From assembly GCA_027625915.1 (NCBI GenBank), contig JANTQA010000016.1:997001-1061000 (forward strand): a stretch of DNA of 64,000 nt, read 5' to 3'. The translations under genes were made by a program, and so were the position numbers. How positions within the stretch are numbered: the first letter of the stretch is position 1; the number at the start of each line of letters is the position of its first letter. Origin of the DNA: Anaeramoeba flamelloides (lineage: Eukaryota > Metamonada > Anaeramoebidae). A model generated the notes under the pieces. It had not been told where the DNA came from. It did no database searches and saw only the letters and a list, made by a program, of their open reading frames with translations. Shown one piece after another: positions 23,829-35,600 of the stretch.

Positions 23829-25292
23829 TTAATCGTTAACTACATATTCGATCGAATTTGCCATGATTTTACCGCCATCTGTATTTTTTTTCCAAAATTT
23901 GCTATCGATTGAACTGGAATGTGGGAAAAAGTTGAGTACTATGACCTTGCCAAAACCTGCTTTTAGGCATTTTTCCGCGATAAAGGTTGTACCATCTGTA
24001 TACAGGGCAACTGCTGAAGAATTATCTGTCAGGGTTGTTGCTATATGGTAACTTTTTTCACCACAATCAAAGCTCTTTACCCCTTGTAAAATGGGGCTTG
24101 ACCTTGAGACAATCCTCCCTAATTTCACTTGCTTGCTCAGGATCGATTTATTTTTTTGGATTGGCAAAAAGCCCTCGGAAATAAGTCTCCCTTTGAGATT
24201 TTCACGAGTGTTTTTATTTAATAAGGCAGGGTAAGCACAAACAATCAAGTTGCCTCCTTGCTCAACAAAGTTTGCCAGCCTGTTGCCCAATAAAACTGGA
24301 TCGCGGAAGTAATTGTTTGAATACAAAAAGATGACATCGTAATTGCATAGCTTTGTGATCTTGGGCGTGCTTTTGGTCCCGGTCATTGTTGAAATTGATT
24401 TGATCCCGTATTCCTTGAGTGTGCCCCTCACGTCTTCACGGAAGGACTTGTCTTCGTCTGCTGCGATCAACAGGACCTTAATTTGCTCCTTGCTTTTTTT
24501 CATTCTCCGACATTTCCCGCTTTCGTTTTCGGCGTCAATTAAGACCGAGGAGATGTCTGCGACTCCTTCTTTCCTAATTGCTTCTAACTCGTCTTGGGAC
24601 AGCAAGTTGAACCTAACGAGTGGCAAGATGTCTTGAAGAAAGTTCTGGAGGTTTGGAATCGTTTCCTCTTGATAAAAATTGTTGCAACACCATCTCCCAT
24701 ATTCAACCACCCTGTGATACAGACCCATTTCTGTACACTCGAGGTTGTCAGAGGTAAGGATTTTTTTGACAGTGTTTTCGTTCAGAAAGTCAAAGCACCT
24801 TTCTGTGGTGAAGAGCTCCTTCGAATTCTTTTCAATATAGTTTAATGTCTGCTGCGACAGATTTTCTCTCCTGTGCTGAAGCGAGCTTTCCAAGATCTTA
24901 ATACACGTTTCTCTATTTAAGTGCTTGGAGAGCCATGCAAAGCACTTGTCCAACAAATCCTCGATTTGGTATTCGCTACAGATGGCCAAGATTTCAAACA
25001 CATTATTCGAACCAATCGATTTGCTCATCCGACGCAAATAAATATATTCCAAAACAAGCGAAAAGGCGCTGCTTTCAAATTGTGGTAATTTAATTTGTGT
25101 TTGACCTAACGATAATGCGATCTCTTTCCAATCGCCTCCAAAAAATAAATTTTTAAAAACAGGGCTTGACGACGCTAAGATCACCCGATGCGCGAAAAAG
25201 TTCTTGGATTTCTTGCCAATGCTGAAATGGACATCAGCAATTTCTTCTTCATTAAATAGCCCTTTTAAGATTTTTTCTAAACTGTTGGTCAT
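23829..25292 (-). CDS. BTB-BACK protein with a C-terminal ThuA/GATase1-like domain
   Basis: A single open frame of 487 codons, apparently intronless. Residues about 8-120 are a BTB/POZ fold (ADVHFSIGKKSKNFFAHRVI, then LASSSPVFKNLFFGGDW). Residues about 125-235 match a BACK-like helical region (NVFEILAICSEYQIEDLLDK, VKKILTSDNLECTE). Residues about 272-487 look like a class I glutamine-amidotransferase/ThuA-like alpha/beta domain: IKVLLIAADED, YDVIFLYS, LANFVEQGGNLIVCAYPA and GKVIVLNFFPHSS. BTB-BACK proteins usually recruit substrates to Cullin-3 ligases through Kelch or other domains; here the C-terminal module would be the sensor or binding part. I see no clear catalytic Cys-His-Glu triad in the C-terminal domain, so ligand binding rather than catalysis seems likely. 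The gene is visibly richer in GC than its neighbours. Confidence 0.85.
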   Translation of the reverse strand: MTNSLEKILKGLFNEEEIADVHFSIGKKSKNFFAHRVILASSSPVFKNLFFGGDWKEIALSLGQTQIKLPQFESSAFSLVLEYIYLRRMSKSIGSNNVFEILAICSEYQIEDLLDKCFAWLSKHLNRETCIKILESSLQHRRENLSQQTLNYIEKNSKELFTTERCFDFLNENTVKKILTSDNLECTEMGLYHRVVEYGRWCCNNFYQEETIPNLQNFLQDILPLVRFNLLSQDELEAIRKEGVADISSVLIDAENESGKCRRMKKSKEQIKVLLIAADEDKSFREDVRGTLKEYGIKSISTMTGTKSTPKITKLCNYDVIFLYSNNYFRDPVLLGNRLANFVEQGGNLIVCAYPALLNKNTRENLKGRLISEGFLPIQKNKSILSKQVKLGRIVSRSSPILQGVKSFDCGEKSYHIATTLTDNSSAVALYTDGTTFIAEKCLKAGFGKVIVLNFFPHSSSIDSKFWKKNTDGGKIMANSIEYVVND

Positions 25293-28200
25293 GTTTGATA
25301 AGGTTGCGTGTGTTTAAATGCTTGAATAAATCAAGAAAGAAAAGAGTTTGTGATAATCAATAAAAAGTTTTTTTTTTTTGTTGAAAAAGAATAAAAAAAA
25401 TGAAAAATAAGAGTTTTGGTTGTAGTTTTGAACTTTTATTTTTGTTTTACATAAAACACAATTCAGTCTTTGGATATTAAGGAGAAAAATTTGAGGCTGA
25501 TATTTTCATTATAAATGGGGAAAAAATTTTAAAAACATTTTCATTTTTTTCTTTTTCAAATTGAGATTTCTAGTAAATTTTGAGTAATTAAATATTAATT
25601 TGTGATCTTTATTGTTTTGTTTAGTACTTTTTTGGAAACTTAATTCTTTAGACTTACAGACTAACCGTGAATACTACATGAAAGTCAGATTTTCGAATTG
25701 AAAAAATTGATGACAATCTTCAATAAGATTCCATTTAAGGACTACGTTCCCACCCCTTAGAATGTTTATTTATTGTGTTATTTTACATTCACTTCTCAAA
25801 AATAATTTTCATTTTGAAGAAATTGGTCAAAAAAATTACTCATTTCAGAGTTAAAAACTGCAAAAAAAATTGATAAAAAAGATTTTTGAAAGAATAAAAT
25901 TTATAAAAAAAATAACGTTTAGGGATTTATAAGTACAAATTCAAATTTTACAACATTTCATAACTTGTAAAAATAACAAAATAATTTTTATTAAGAAATA
26001 TTTGGGAAATTGGTTGGAATTTCATTTTAATAATTTGGCAAATGATTTGGAGATTATGAGTGTAAAATCAAAGCAATTAAAGATGTAACTTTTTGGCCAT
26101 TTAAATAATTTATCCAAAATTTTCGGATTATAAAGTGAATTTTTTTGAATGAAAAACAACTTTTGTAATTGAAGTGTATTAACCAGTAAATTCTTAATTC
26201 TGTATCCCCCACCCAATATAAGATTACAATAGTACATTTCTAAATTAGCCAATTTCTGAAATTGAATTTTGAAAAATATATTAAGAAGGAAATTAGTAAA
26301 AAAACACTAAAAAAATCGTTACTATAAGAAAGTTTTAATGATGAAAATCTGAATGGTTTCTGAATTATAATAATAAATGAGGTTTTATTATAAAAATGGT
26401 AAGATTTATTAGTTTATTTTTTTATTCTAATTAGTTGTGTAGATTTGTACTTTTTTTGTTTTGATGATACACAAGGCATCAAATCTTAATAAATTTTAAT
26501 AAACTTGTTCTTATCCAATATTAAAGAACTAGTGATGCTCTTGGATGATCTTGATACACTTGAATTAACTAAAATAACAGTATGTATGAAGCTAACTTGG
26601 TTTAATTGGGGAAAGTAAAATGAAAATAACCAACTTAAGCAATATGAAACCAACTATAATGAACCGAATTGAACTTTCTGTATAAAATTTGGAACTGAGA
26701 CTTATGCTGGGTTCATATATAAAAGTTGTTATCTTGAAATGTTTTTTTTTTTTGAAAACAAGATTTGAGAAAATGACTTATGAAACAAAAGAAAAGGTTA
26801 ACCAACAAACAAGAATAGTCCAAAAATAAATTGTTTTCTTTAAAAACCAAATATTTCTAGATTTAAATCTTCTTTAAAGTTCTAAATTTGAACTTATTAA
26901 AATACCATCTTTCAATTTGATCATTAATTGCCAACTATTCAGGGTTCTATATAAATATTAATTATGTTAATGAGAAATAAATGTCCAGTATAAAATGGAT
27001 ATAAAAGTAACACTTATAACCCTAGGGTTGAAAAAACAATTTAACTTTAACTTTAATAATATCATTATTTACTCTTTTTATTCTTTATCATATTTTCACC
27101 TTTTCTTGTCTTTTTTACGAAATTAAATTCTTTTCATCTCATTTTTTAAATAGATTGTCATCTATCGGTAATAATCTTGACTTCTTTACCACCAGAAAAA
27201 AAATTAAATAAATTAAGTATTAAAGGCAAATAAGAAGGCAATGAAATAAATAATTGATCTTCGATAATAAATGTAAAATAAATTTTAATTGTTTTTATCA
27301 ATATAAAATTCCTTTTAATAAATTATTGTAAAGTTAAACTTAAAAATATGCTATTTTTCAAAAATTATGACCTACTTTATAATGTCAATGGTAGTTTTTT
27401 TCACAAATTCCCCCCCATTTCTTAACCAAAAAATCTTTTTCATTAATGTTGTCGTAAAAAAAAAATAATTTTTGTCAAATCTGCAAATTTATGTTTTGCT
27501 TTTTCAAATTTTTGTTTTTCTAAATTTAAGTTTTTCTTTTTTTTTGATAAATTTTTCTTTTTCTTTTTCTTTTTTTTTTTTTTGGTTTTTTTTTTTATAA
27601 AAATGATCATTTGGAAAACAAAAAAAGGATCTTCAAAAAGACAAATAATTATAAAAAAAATTTCGACTATGGAATCCCTTTTAAAATGAATTTAATTATT
27701 AGCCAAAAATCTTTTTGTTTATCTTTTAGTCAGAGTAAGTTCAGTAAAATAAATCTGTAAAACATATTTTAAAAAATATTTTACACTTTTTTTCTGGTTT
27801 TTGGTTTTATTTTTTTTAATTTTTGAAATATCTGGTTTTTTTTATGTTTAGAATGATTTATAGGTGGGTTATTAAGAAAATTTTAATGATTTGTTGTTCT
27901 TGAACACTAAAGGATATATATATATTTCCAATTTATTATTTTAGGTGAGCCACAATTTATGAAATAGAGTTTAAAATGAAATGCTCCTCCGAACCAGAGA
28001 GTGTTTAAAGATCTTTGACAAGAAAAAAAAGTAATTTTTTAAAATCAAGCAATTAATATCTTTAAATATAAAGTCTTTTGAAAGCACATTACCTTGTAAA
28101 AATGTAACGACCTATACTATAGTATTTTTATCTGATTTTCATTTCATTGAGTGAAGAAACTTTAAATTTTGTTATTTAATTCAGATTCTAATTTAAGTTG

Positions 28201-28330
28201 GTTACCTTGAAAAGTTTCAAAAAGAAATAGGATACAAAGAACTTGTATGCTAATCCCCTGCAAAGTAAGTTGGTATTCGAAATTCATTTACCAATTCTCC
28301 AAAGTTATCATTTTTTTAAAAATAGATTTA
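25293..28330. other. Gene-poor interval, 3 kb
   Basis: Lies between the BTB gene (minus) and LSm4 (plus), whose promoters should face each other here. A possible LRR-like exon is at 26022-26255. A coding-like plus-strand stretch at about 26520-26582 (ELVMLLDDLDTLELTKIT before GTATGT) could belong to an unrecognised gene. The remainder is homopolymer-rich. Confidence 0.4.
26022..26255 (-). CDS. Possible terminal exon of a Leu-rich protein
   Basis: After an AATTTCAG acceptor-like site, 77 codons are open to a TAA stop: KLANLEMYYCNLILGGGYRI, then repeated Leu spacing (NTLQLQKLFFIQKNS, LDKLFKWP). The pattern resembles LRR or F-box-LRR proteins. No upstream exon was found, so it may be a gene end, a relic or chance. 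Confidence 0.25.
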   Translation of the reverse strand, partial: KLANLEMYYCNLILGGGYRIKNLLVNTLQLQKLFFIQKNSLYNPKILDKLFKWPKSYIFNCFDFTLIISKSFAKLLK

Positions 28331-29148
28331 ATGGTATGTCTTGTTTATCTTGGTTTCTTCTTTTCTTATCATTTCTTCTTCGAAAAATATCTTAATTGAT
28401 CTTTCTTTTTTATCTTTTTATAAAAATCAATATTTAGTACCCTCTATCTTTGATTAGATCTGCAAAAGGTTCACCAATTGTAAATATATTCCTTTTTTTT
28501 TTTTTTTTTTTTCTTTGTGTTTTTTTTTTTTTTTATTACTTACTTAATCCTTTGCATCATCAATTATCTTTCATATAGCAAATAGAACTTAGATCAGGTG
28601 AAATTTATAATGGCGTTTTAATAAATTGTGACAACAGAATGAACTTAAAATTAACACAAGTTGTTTCTACTCGTAAGGTATGAAAAATTTCTATTTTTCT
28701 TTTGTTTTGTGTTTTTTTATTTTTTTTGAAGATCTTTTCCTTTCAAAACAAAAAGAAACACACTAATGAGATCAAATAAATTTCTTCTTCTTTTTATTCT
28801 ACCGATTTCAAAAACAATTAGGGACAAAACGAAGCACGAAAACTTTCTGAGTGTTGTGTACGTGGCAACACAATCCAATTTTTAAAATTACCCGAATTAG
28901 TAATAGAAAAAACAAAACAGCAAGCTGAAAAAAGGAACCGATATAAAAAAAGATTTGGTGAAAATTCACAAAAAAGATATGGAAGAGGAGGAGGAAGAGG
29001 AGGAAGAAGAGGAAGAGGAAGAGGAAGAGGAAGAGGAGGAAGAGGGGGAAGAGGAAGAGGAAGAGGGGGCAGAGGCAGAGGAAGAAGAGGAGGTAGAGGA
29101 GGTAGAGGAGGTAGAGGAGGTAGAGGAGGAGGTAATTCAAAAAACTAA
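28331..29148 (+). CDS. LSM4: LSm4, U6 snRNP / mRNA-decay Sm-like protein
   Basis: Four exons: 28331-28333 (the ATG only), 28438-28479, 28579-28677 and 28822-29148. Introns are GTATGT...TTTAG, GTAAAT...TATAG and GTATGA...TTAG; all junctions are phase 0, giving 156 residues. Residues 2-15 are PLSLIRSAKGSP-type, matching the LPLSLLK start of LSm4. The Sm1 motif is IELRSGEIYNGVLINCDNRM and the Sm2 motif is CVRGNTIQFLKLPE, followed by an LSm4-like linker (VIEKTKQQ). The tail is about 45 residues of Arg/Gly repeats, as in animal and plant LSm4. LSm4 is part of the nuclear LSm2-8 ring on U6 and the cytosolic LSm1-7 decapping ring. SmD1 and SmD3 also carry RG tails, but the linker and the N-terminus favour LSm4. 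The whole first coding exon is the start codon, so a 5'UTR probably precedes it directly. Confidence 0.9.
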
Positions 29149-32100
29149 ATATTTTACAAACAAAAAAGTCTCATTATTTGTTGAAAAATTTTCAATAAGG
29201 CTGATTACAACCAAAACCAACACTTTTTTTTTCACCTCATTTATTTCAATAATCAACTCTCCGAAAATTCATCTTCCATATTGAATTCCAAATTATGTAA
29301 TAAATTAGATTTTGATCATCAAAAAGTTAAAAAAAAGTTTATTGGTTTTGATACAATTTATCAGTAAACAAATTTTCTAAAGACTTATTTTAATATTACC
29401 AATATTTAAATAAAACATTTTTTGAAGCAAAAATTTTGAATTTTCTAAATTACAACTTTGTTTTCGAAACAAAAGATAATAATTGTTTTTATCTTTATAT
29501 TTGAGAAACTGGGAATAATCAGTCATGATATTTAAGGGAACTGTCACAATCATAAATTCCTATGATAGCTACATCGATTAAAATGTTTAGTGATGCCTTT
29601 TGGTTTTGAATGTTTGTATTCTCCAAAAAAAAGTTAAAAAATCCATCCAATTTTGTAATTAGATGTGGATTTAAGCACACTAAAAAAAAGAGAAAAATAA
29701 CTTTTTTTTTTAATTGTTTATCATCAAAACAAAGTAATTTTTTTTTTTACATCATTAAATAAAATTTGGAATTGAAATCTTAAAAAATAGTATTGTTTCA
29801 AAATCTAATCAAGACATTGAATTAAGATACTTTTTTTTTTTTTTTGAGGATTAATCAACGATTCTATGTGAAAAAAGTTATTTTATTTATTTGGACTTTC
29901 CCAACATCTTTGGATATTGAGGTGTGAAGCAAAGAAAATAGGAGCTTTTTTTTTTTTTTCCAATTGGGAATGAGTACTAAAAGCCCCTTTGTTAGTCTTT
30001 AAGTTTTTAAGTATTGAAAAGAATTTAATAAAATCATAAGATTCGGCTTAAGCATCCCATTTGAAATATCACACCCTTACCTTATTTTTTTTTTTTTTTT
30101 TCATTTTCTGTTTATTTTTTTAATTAAAGATTTTTACAAACTCTTTTGAATTCAGGAAAACTGAAGTTAATTTTTATCGATTTACTGCTTCTTTATAAAT
30201 TCAATCAATTTTTCCAATAAAATACCAAAACATAAGACAACTTCATTTAGGTTTTTATTCATTTTTGAAATAAAAAGAAAATTTTATAAAATTTTACTCA
30301 TATACAAAACTCTTATTAAAAAAGTAATTTATAACAATTTAAAACTAAAATATCCATTTTTAAGACCATTCAAAAGTTTATAATTTTAACCATATCTTTA
30401 ATCATGGATTTTGAATTATTTAATCATTAAAATAAGTGAATTGACTTTAAAAATTTAAAAATAAACTAGTTATTAAAAATTGTGATCAATACTTGGTTTT
30501 TTCTTTGGGAAAATACAAAATTATATCTTCTTTTTAAACTTTTCGAATAAAGATTTTCCAAGATTTTCACTTTTTTAGCTCTGTTTGTTAATAAATTGAA
30601 GCTTGATAAAAAAAATGAAATAAATATTTTGTATTTTTTTTTCAAAAAAATTTTTTTTTCTTTTTTGAAATTCTGAAAACTTTTTAAAAGTCTAAGTTTT
30701 GTAGATCTGGTTTTTTCAAATTTAGTGTTCTGAATCTTTGTTAATTTTTTTGAAGGGTTTGATTAAATTTTCTCTTAAAAGCAAATACAAAATTTTAATG
30801 CAATTTTCTTTGTTTTTTTTTTTTGAACAAGAAGAATCCGATAATCTGTTAAAGTAGTCAAAGTAGGGATTTTTTCTTTCATCTTTTATTTCTGAAAACA
30901 TGAAAATTCTCTCTCTTTTTTTTACTTAAATCCATAGGATTTAATTAATATTAGTTATCTTTTCTTTTTTAGGCAGCTCCAAAGATAGAATCCATTTAAA
31001 AAATCATTAAGATCAACAAAAAGAAATCTTTTAAAATTATTCTTATGATAATAAAAATCAAGATTACTAAAAAAAATAATTATTATTTCACCCAAATGTG
31101 AAAGTCTAAAATGAAATATCTACTTCCTTTTTTAAGATCTAACAAGTATTGATCGATTAATAATAATATAAAGAATAAACTTCCGATTAGAGCTGATATT
31201 CAAAATATAAATATCCGAACAATCACTAAATCTTAAAAAATACTCATTAAGATTAAAATCTCTCCCCTTTTTTAATAAAAGTTCTATAAAAATTTTCTAA
31301 AGTTCTTTTGGGAAATTACAAATTGTTGCCAACAATATTTTTTTTTTAAGTACTAAATACATTCATAGCTAATAACATCACATAGCGTATATTATTCAAA
31401 TGATAATTTGAAGTAATCAAATATTTTGTATTTCAAATCGATTCTCTTTAAAAATTAAAAAAAAAAAACACAAACAATAAAGTAAATGAAAAAAGAAATA
31501 ACAAATTCAAAAAAAAAAATATAAATTTGAAAAATGAAAATTTATTTTATAAAGAATATTATTTAAAACAATTTGAATCTAATTTATTTCTTCAAATCCA
31601 ATTAGTGTAAATAACCAAAAAAAAATAAAAAAAATAAATTATTGACCTCAAGATATTTCTGAATATTTTTATTCATACTGAACCATTTCTTTTAATAATA
31701 TCCTCCAAGTTTGATAAAATATTTACTTTCTTAAATTGGAACATAACATTTTTTATTATATCTCCATTGATAAAAAAGTGATAACTTTTTTTTATGATTT
31801 TTTCAGAATTAAAACTTTTGTTTTTCTATTTTAATAAAATATCGCCTATTTTTCAAAAATTGTGCTTTCCTTCACATAACAACAGCTATACCATATTTGA
31901 AGGTTGACCGACCACTTTATTACAATACAAAACTTTCAAAAAGTTTTAATTCTGAAAAGGATTTAACTTTTTTCAACATTGAAAACTAGATAAAAGTTTT
32001 TTAAAAAGTCTTCATTTTTTAAAAACGACTGTATTCATAACTTTTTATTATGATTATTATTATTATAATAGCAACCTTATTTTAAATAAATTCTTAAATT

Positions 32101-32628
32101 TGAAAATTTCTTTTACAATTTCCATTATAATAATCTATTTCAAAGAAAAATGTATCTTATAATATCTGTTAGTTCTCTTTGTTTTTTTCTTTTTTTAAAA
32201 AATAAATTAAAACAAAATAATACTTCAAAATTTTATTTATTTTATAAATGTTTTTTTTTTTTTAATTGGTGTTTTTTTTTTTTTTAATTTAAAAGTTTTT
32301 AATACAATTAATTTAGAAAAAAAGTAGAAAATCTTTTCTTATAATTTTAAAATTTATTTTTTTTTAAGAAAATGTAAACAAAATCTATTTCTGATAACAA
32401 TAAATATAAACCACTAAATTAGAATTTATTTTAGTGACTAATTATTAAAAAGAATTAAAAAATTAAATAAAAAATAAAAACAAAAAATAAAAAAAAAAAA
32501 AAAAAACTTCATATTTCATTCTAATTTCTATTTACATATTAATATTTTATTTTATTTTTTGATGAAATTATTTTTGTTTAATTAAAAAAAAAAATAAAAT
32601 CAAAAATCAAAATAAAATAATTATATTT
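29149..32628. other. Intergenic region between convergent genes, 3.5 kb
   Basis: LSm4 (plus) and the LRR-PP2C gene (minus) converge here. The sequence is dominated by A/T runs. A tidy acceptor-plus-stop (TTTTTTAG then GCAGCTCCAAAGATAGAATC and a TAA) at 30974-31000 on plus could be a terminal exon, but nothing links to it. No repeat family or gene is convincing. Confidence 0.4.
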
Positions 32629-35600
32629 TTACATTTTAATATTTTGTTTCATTGATTTGATTATTTTATCTTCATTGCCTTCTTGTAATTCGAACCATTT
32701 TGTTTCAAAAGATGAATCAAAATTGAATGTTTTAAAAGAATTTTTCTTTCTATCATCATTTGAAAAAACAGTATTCCAAAACGACTGCTTAATATTTATT
32801 ACCCTTTTACTCTTAACACTATTATCAATAATATTAGTATTACTGCTATTGCTAAGGCTATTGTTATTACTATTATTAAAATCGCTACTATTACTATTAC
32901 TATTATTATAATCACTGCTATTACTATTATTATTAATGGTGGTAGTATTACTTTCAATTTGCTTATCATTGAAATAATTATTTGGTAATTTATGATTGAT
33001 TCTACATCTCAAAGGTATATTTATATTTAGGTTTTTATTTCGTCTGGTTTCGGATTTTGATCTATTTTGTTTTGTTAAAAAATTTTTTCTAATGAAGAAA
33101 CTTTTTTGTATCGAATTTCCCTTTGTCCAATCAATTGAATTTATTCTCTTTAAATTACTATTTTCTTCCAAGAAATGTAAATTTTTGTATTTCTTGGTTC
33201 TTCTATTGTATGAATTGGGATGTAAATCAATTACCATTACAGAAATATTATCTCCACTCCTATAAGATTCTGCAATATTTCTAATTTTCAGGGCAGCTCG
33301 ATAAGGGTTTCTCTCTTGCAAAGCTATATCGATGGCCTCTTGATCCGACATCACATCCCAAACACCATCACAGGCTAAAATCAAAATTTCATCTTCAAAA
33401 TTAATTTTTGTTGAAGTGAAATAAGGCTTTGAAGAAATACTTTCACCAACCATATAATCACCAAACGCTCTTGATACTGCTAATCTGGAATTGACTCTTG
33501 AATTGTCTGTCACAAATCCGCCATTTTCAATAATTCTTAATTTTTCAGATTCTAAATTTGGTTTGTGATCAAAAGATAATCTCATAGCCTTCCCTTCACG
33601 AGACAATACTGCCCTTGAATCTCCCAAATTTGCTGTATAAAGATGGTTCCCTAAGATCATTGAAATAACCGCCGTTGACCCACTCTTTTCCTTTTTTTGT
33701 TTTAGCTCATTATTTAAATTTTCAAAAATATTTGAAATTAAATCAAATATTGTATTTGTAACTTCTGTTTCTTTATCATAATTTTCTTTTTTTTCCTTAC
33801 TTTTTTCTTCTTTATTATTCTGATAATTGCGACAATTATTATTCTCATTCCCATTCCAGTCGTTATGTTCATTGTTATTAACATTACTCTGGTTGTTATT
33901 GGCGTTCGTTCTGTTGTTATTAAGACTATTCTGGTTTAAATCATTATTGTCTAGAAGATGATTTTTATTATTTTTTTTAATATTGTCAACATAATTATTC
34001 GGTAACTTGTATTTTTCAATTTTTTTTAATTCAAAATTAGCAAAATCAATATTTTGAAAATTATTTTCTGAAATGGATTTCTTGAGGTCAATTAATTGTT
34101 CCCAATCTAAATCACTTTCGGAACTTGATTCGGAAATATTTCTATATAATTGATTAATCTTTTTTGTTATTCTTTTTAAAAGTGTTTTACCAACATAATT
34201 GACTGCATCTCTCCCGCCATGGCCATCATATATGGCAAAAAAATGTTGATCGGTTCTTTCGTTATTATTAATTTTAATATCAATTGCATCCTCCATGTTA
34301 TCCCTTCTGCCAATGGTCTCCGAATAACCAACCTTAAATCTTTTAGATTTTGTATTAATGGATCTGGAATTTTTGATATTTAAATTTAGATTCCCATTTA
34401 CGAGTAATTCAATAAAAATGGATTTGTTATTCTTAATTTCCTTTTGATTATAATTATTCAAGAGTTGTTGGAAACTATTTGAATAATGGTTACCTTCCAA
34501 ATGAACAAATTGTAATGAAGGCAAAAAAAAAATACTCGGTAAATTCAATTTTTTACATCGATTAAACGAGATTTTAAACGAAAACAATCCCTTCATTTGA
34601 GAAATAAATTCATCGGGAAAATTTTTGATTTGGTTATGAGATAAATCTAATGAATGGACATTCTCAAAATATCTCCAATTTTGATCAAATTTTGTTAGTT
34701 TGTTGCCACTTAAATCAATTGACAGTGAGGGGGTCTTAACATTCCAATTTAATTGGTAGAATTCTTCAGGCAGACTTGCGATCTTATTGTCACTTAAATT
34801 GATTTTTAATATTGATCTTAAAAAGCCAACCCCTTTGCTAATTTTTTTTATTTTGTTTGAGCTAGCATTTAATTCAATTAATTTTTTTAATTTCGAAATT
34901 CCATTTGGTATGCATTTTAAATTGCAATTGCAGAGAAATAAACATCTCAAATTCTGTAAAAAAAGGATTTTTTTTGGGAATTCTTCAAATCTTTATATTT
35001 TTTAATTGTTTTTGTTTTTTTTTTTTTTAGGGTTTTTTATTAGTTAGAATGTTTAAAAAAAAAAAAAAGATAAAAAATGGATATTAGTTAATAATTAAGA
35101 AATTTAAATTTGTTAGATGTTCATACAAACTATCATATTTTCATTAAATTGAGATTTCATAAAACTTAAAATCTTTTGTAAAATTATCTTTTTGGGTTTT
35201 CCCTTCAAAAATCAAAACTAAAGGATCAAATCTATTTACCAAAAATTAATTGGAAACAATAAATTATTTTAATAATAATAAGCCATTTCTTTAAATTTGA
35301 TAAAAAGTGGGTTAATTATCAAGTTTAAATGAATCTTTTAATCAAATAATTACTCTATTGCACTTGAAAAAAAAAGAATAGAAACAAGAAAAAATATTTT
35401 GAATATCCCCTTAAAAAAAATAATGTTAAAATTTGCTCTTGGAAAACTAATAATAATAAAAAAAAATTATAATATGCTATAAATATTGTATAGAGTTGGT
35501 TATAAATGTTGAAAGTGAAATAAAAATGGAAAGAAAGTTCATAAAAATATTAATAACATCATTTAAAACATGTTTTATAAAAATGTAGAACTTTTTGAAC

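Noticed and set aside
28808-29140. Leu/Phe-rich frame on minus opposite LSm4
   Set aside because: Antisense of the Arg/Gly repeat; a pure artefact of the purine-rich repeat.
28955-29284. Open frame with a poly-Glu stretch
   Set aside because: It is the shifted reading of the GGAAGA repeats that encode the Arg/Gly tail of LSm4; the LSm4 frame is supported by Sm motifs and splice phases.
34950-34963. TTTTACAG as acceptor of PP2C exon 2
   Set aside because: It would break the frame with exon 1 and remove half an LRR; the AAAG acceptor at 34991-34992 gives a complete repeat in frame.
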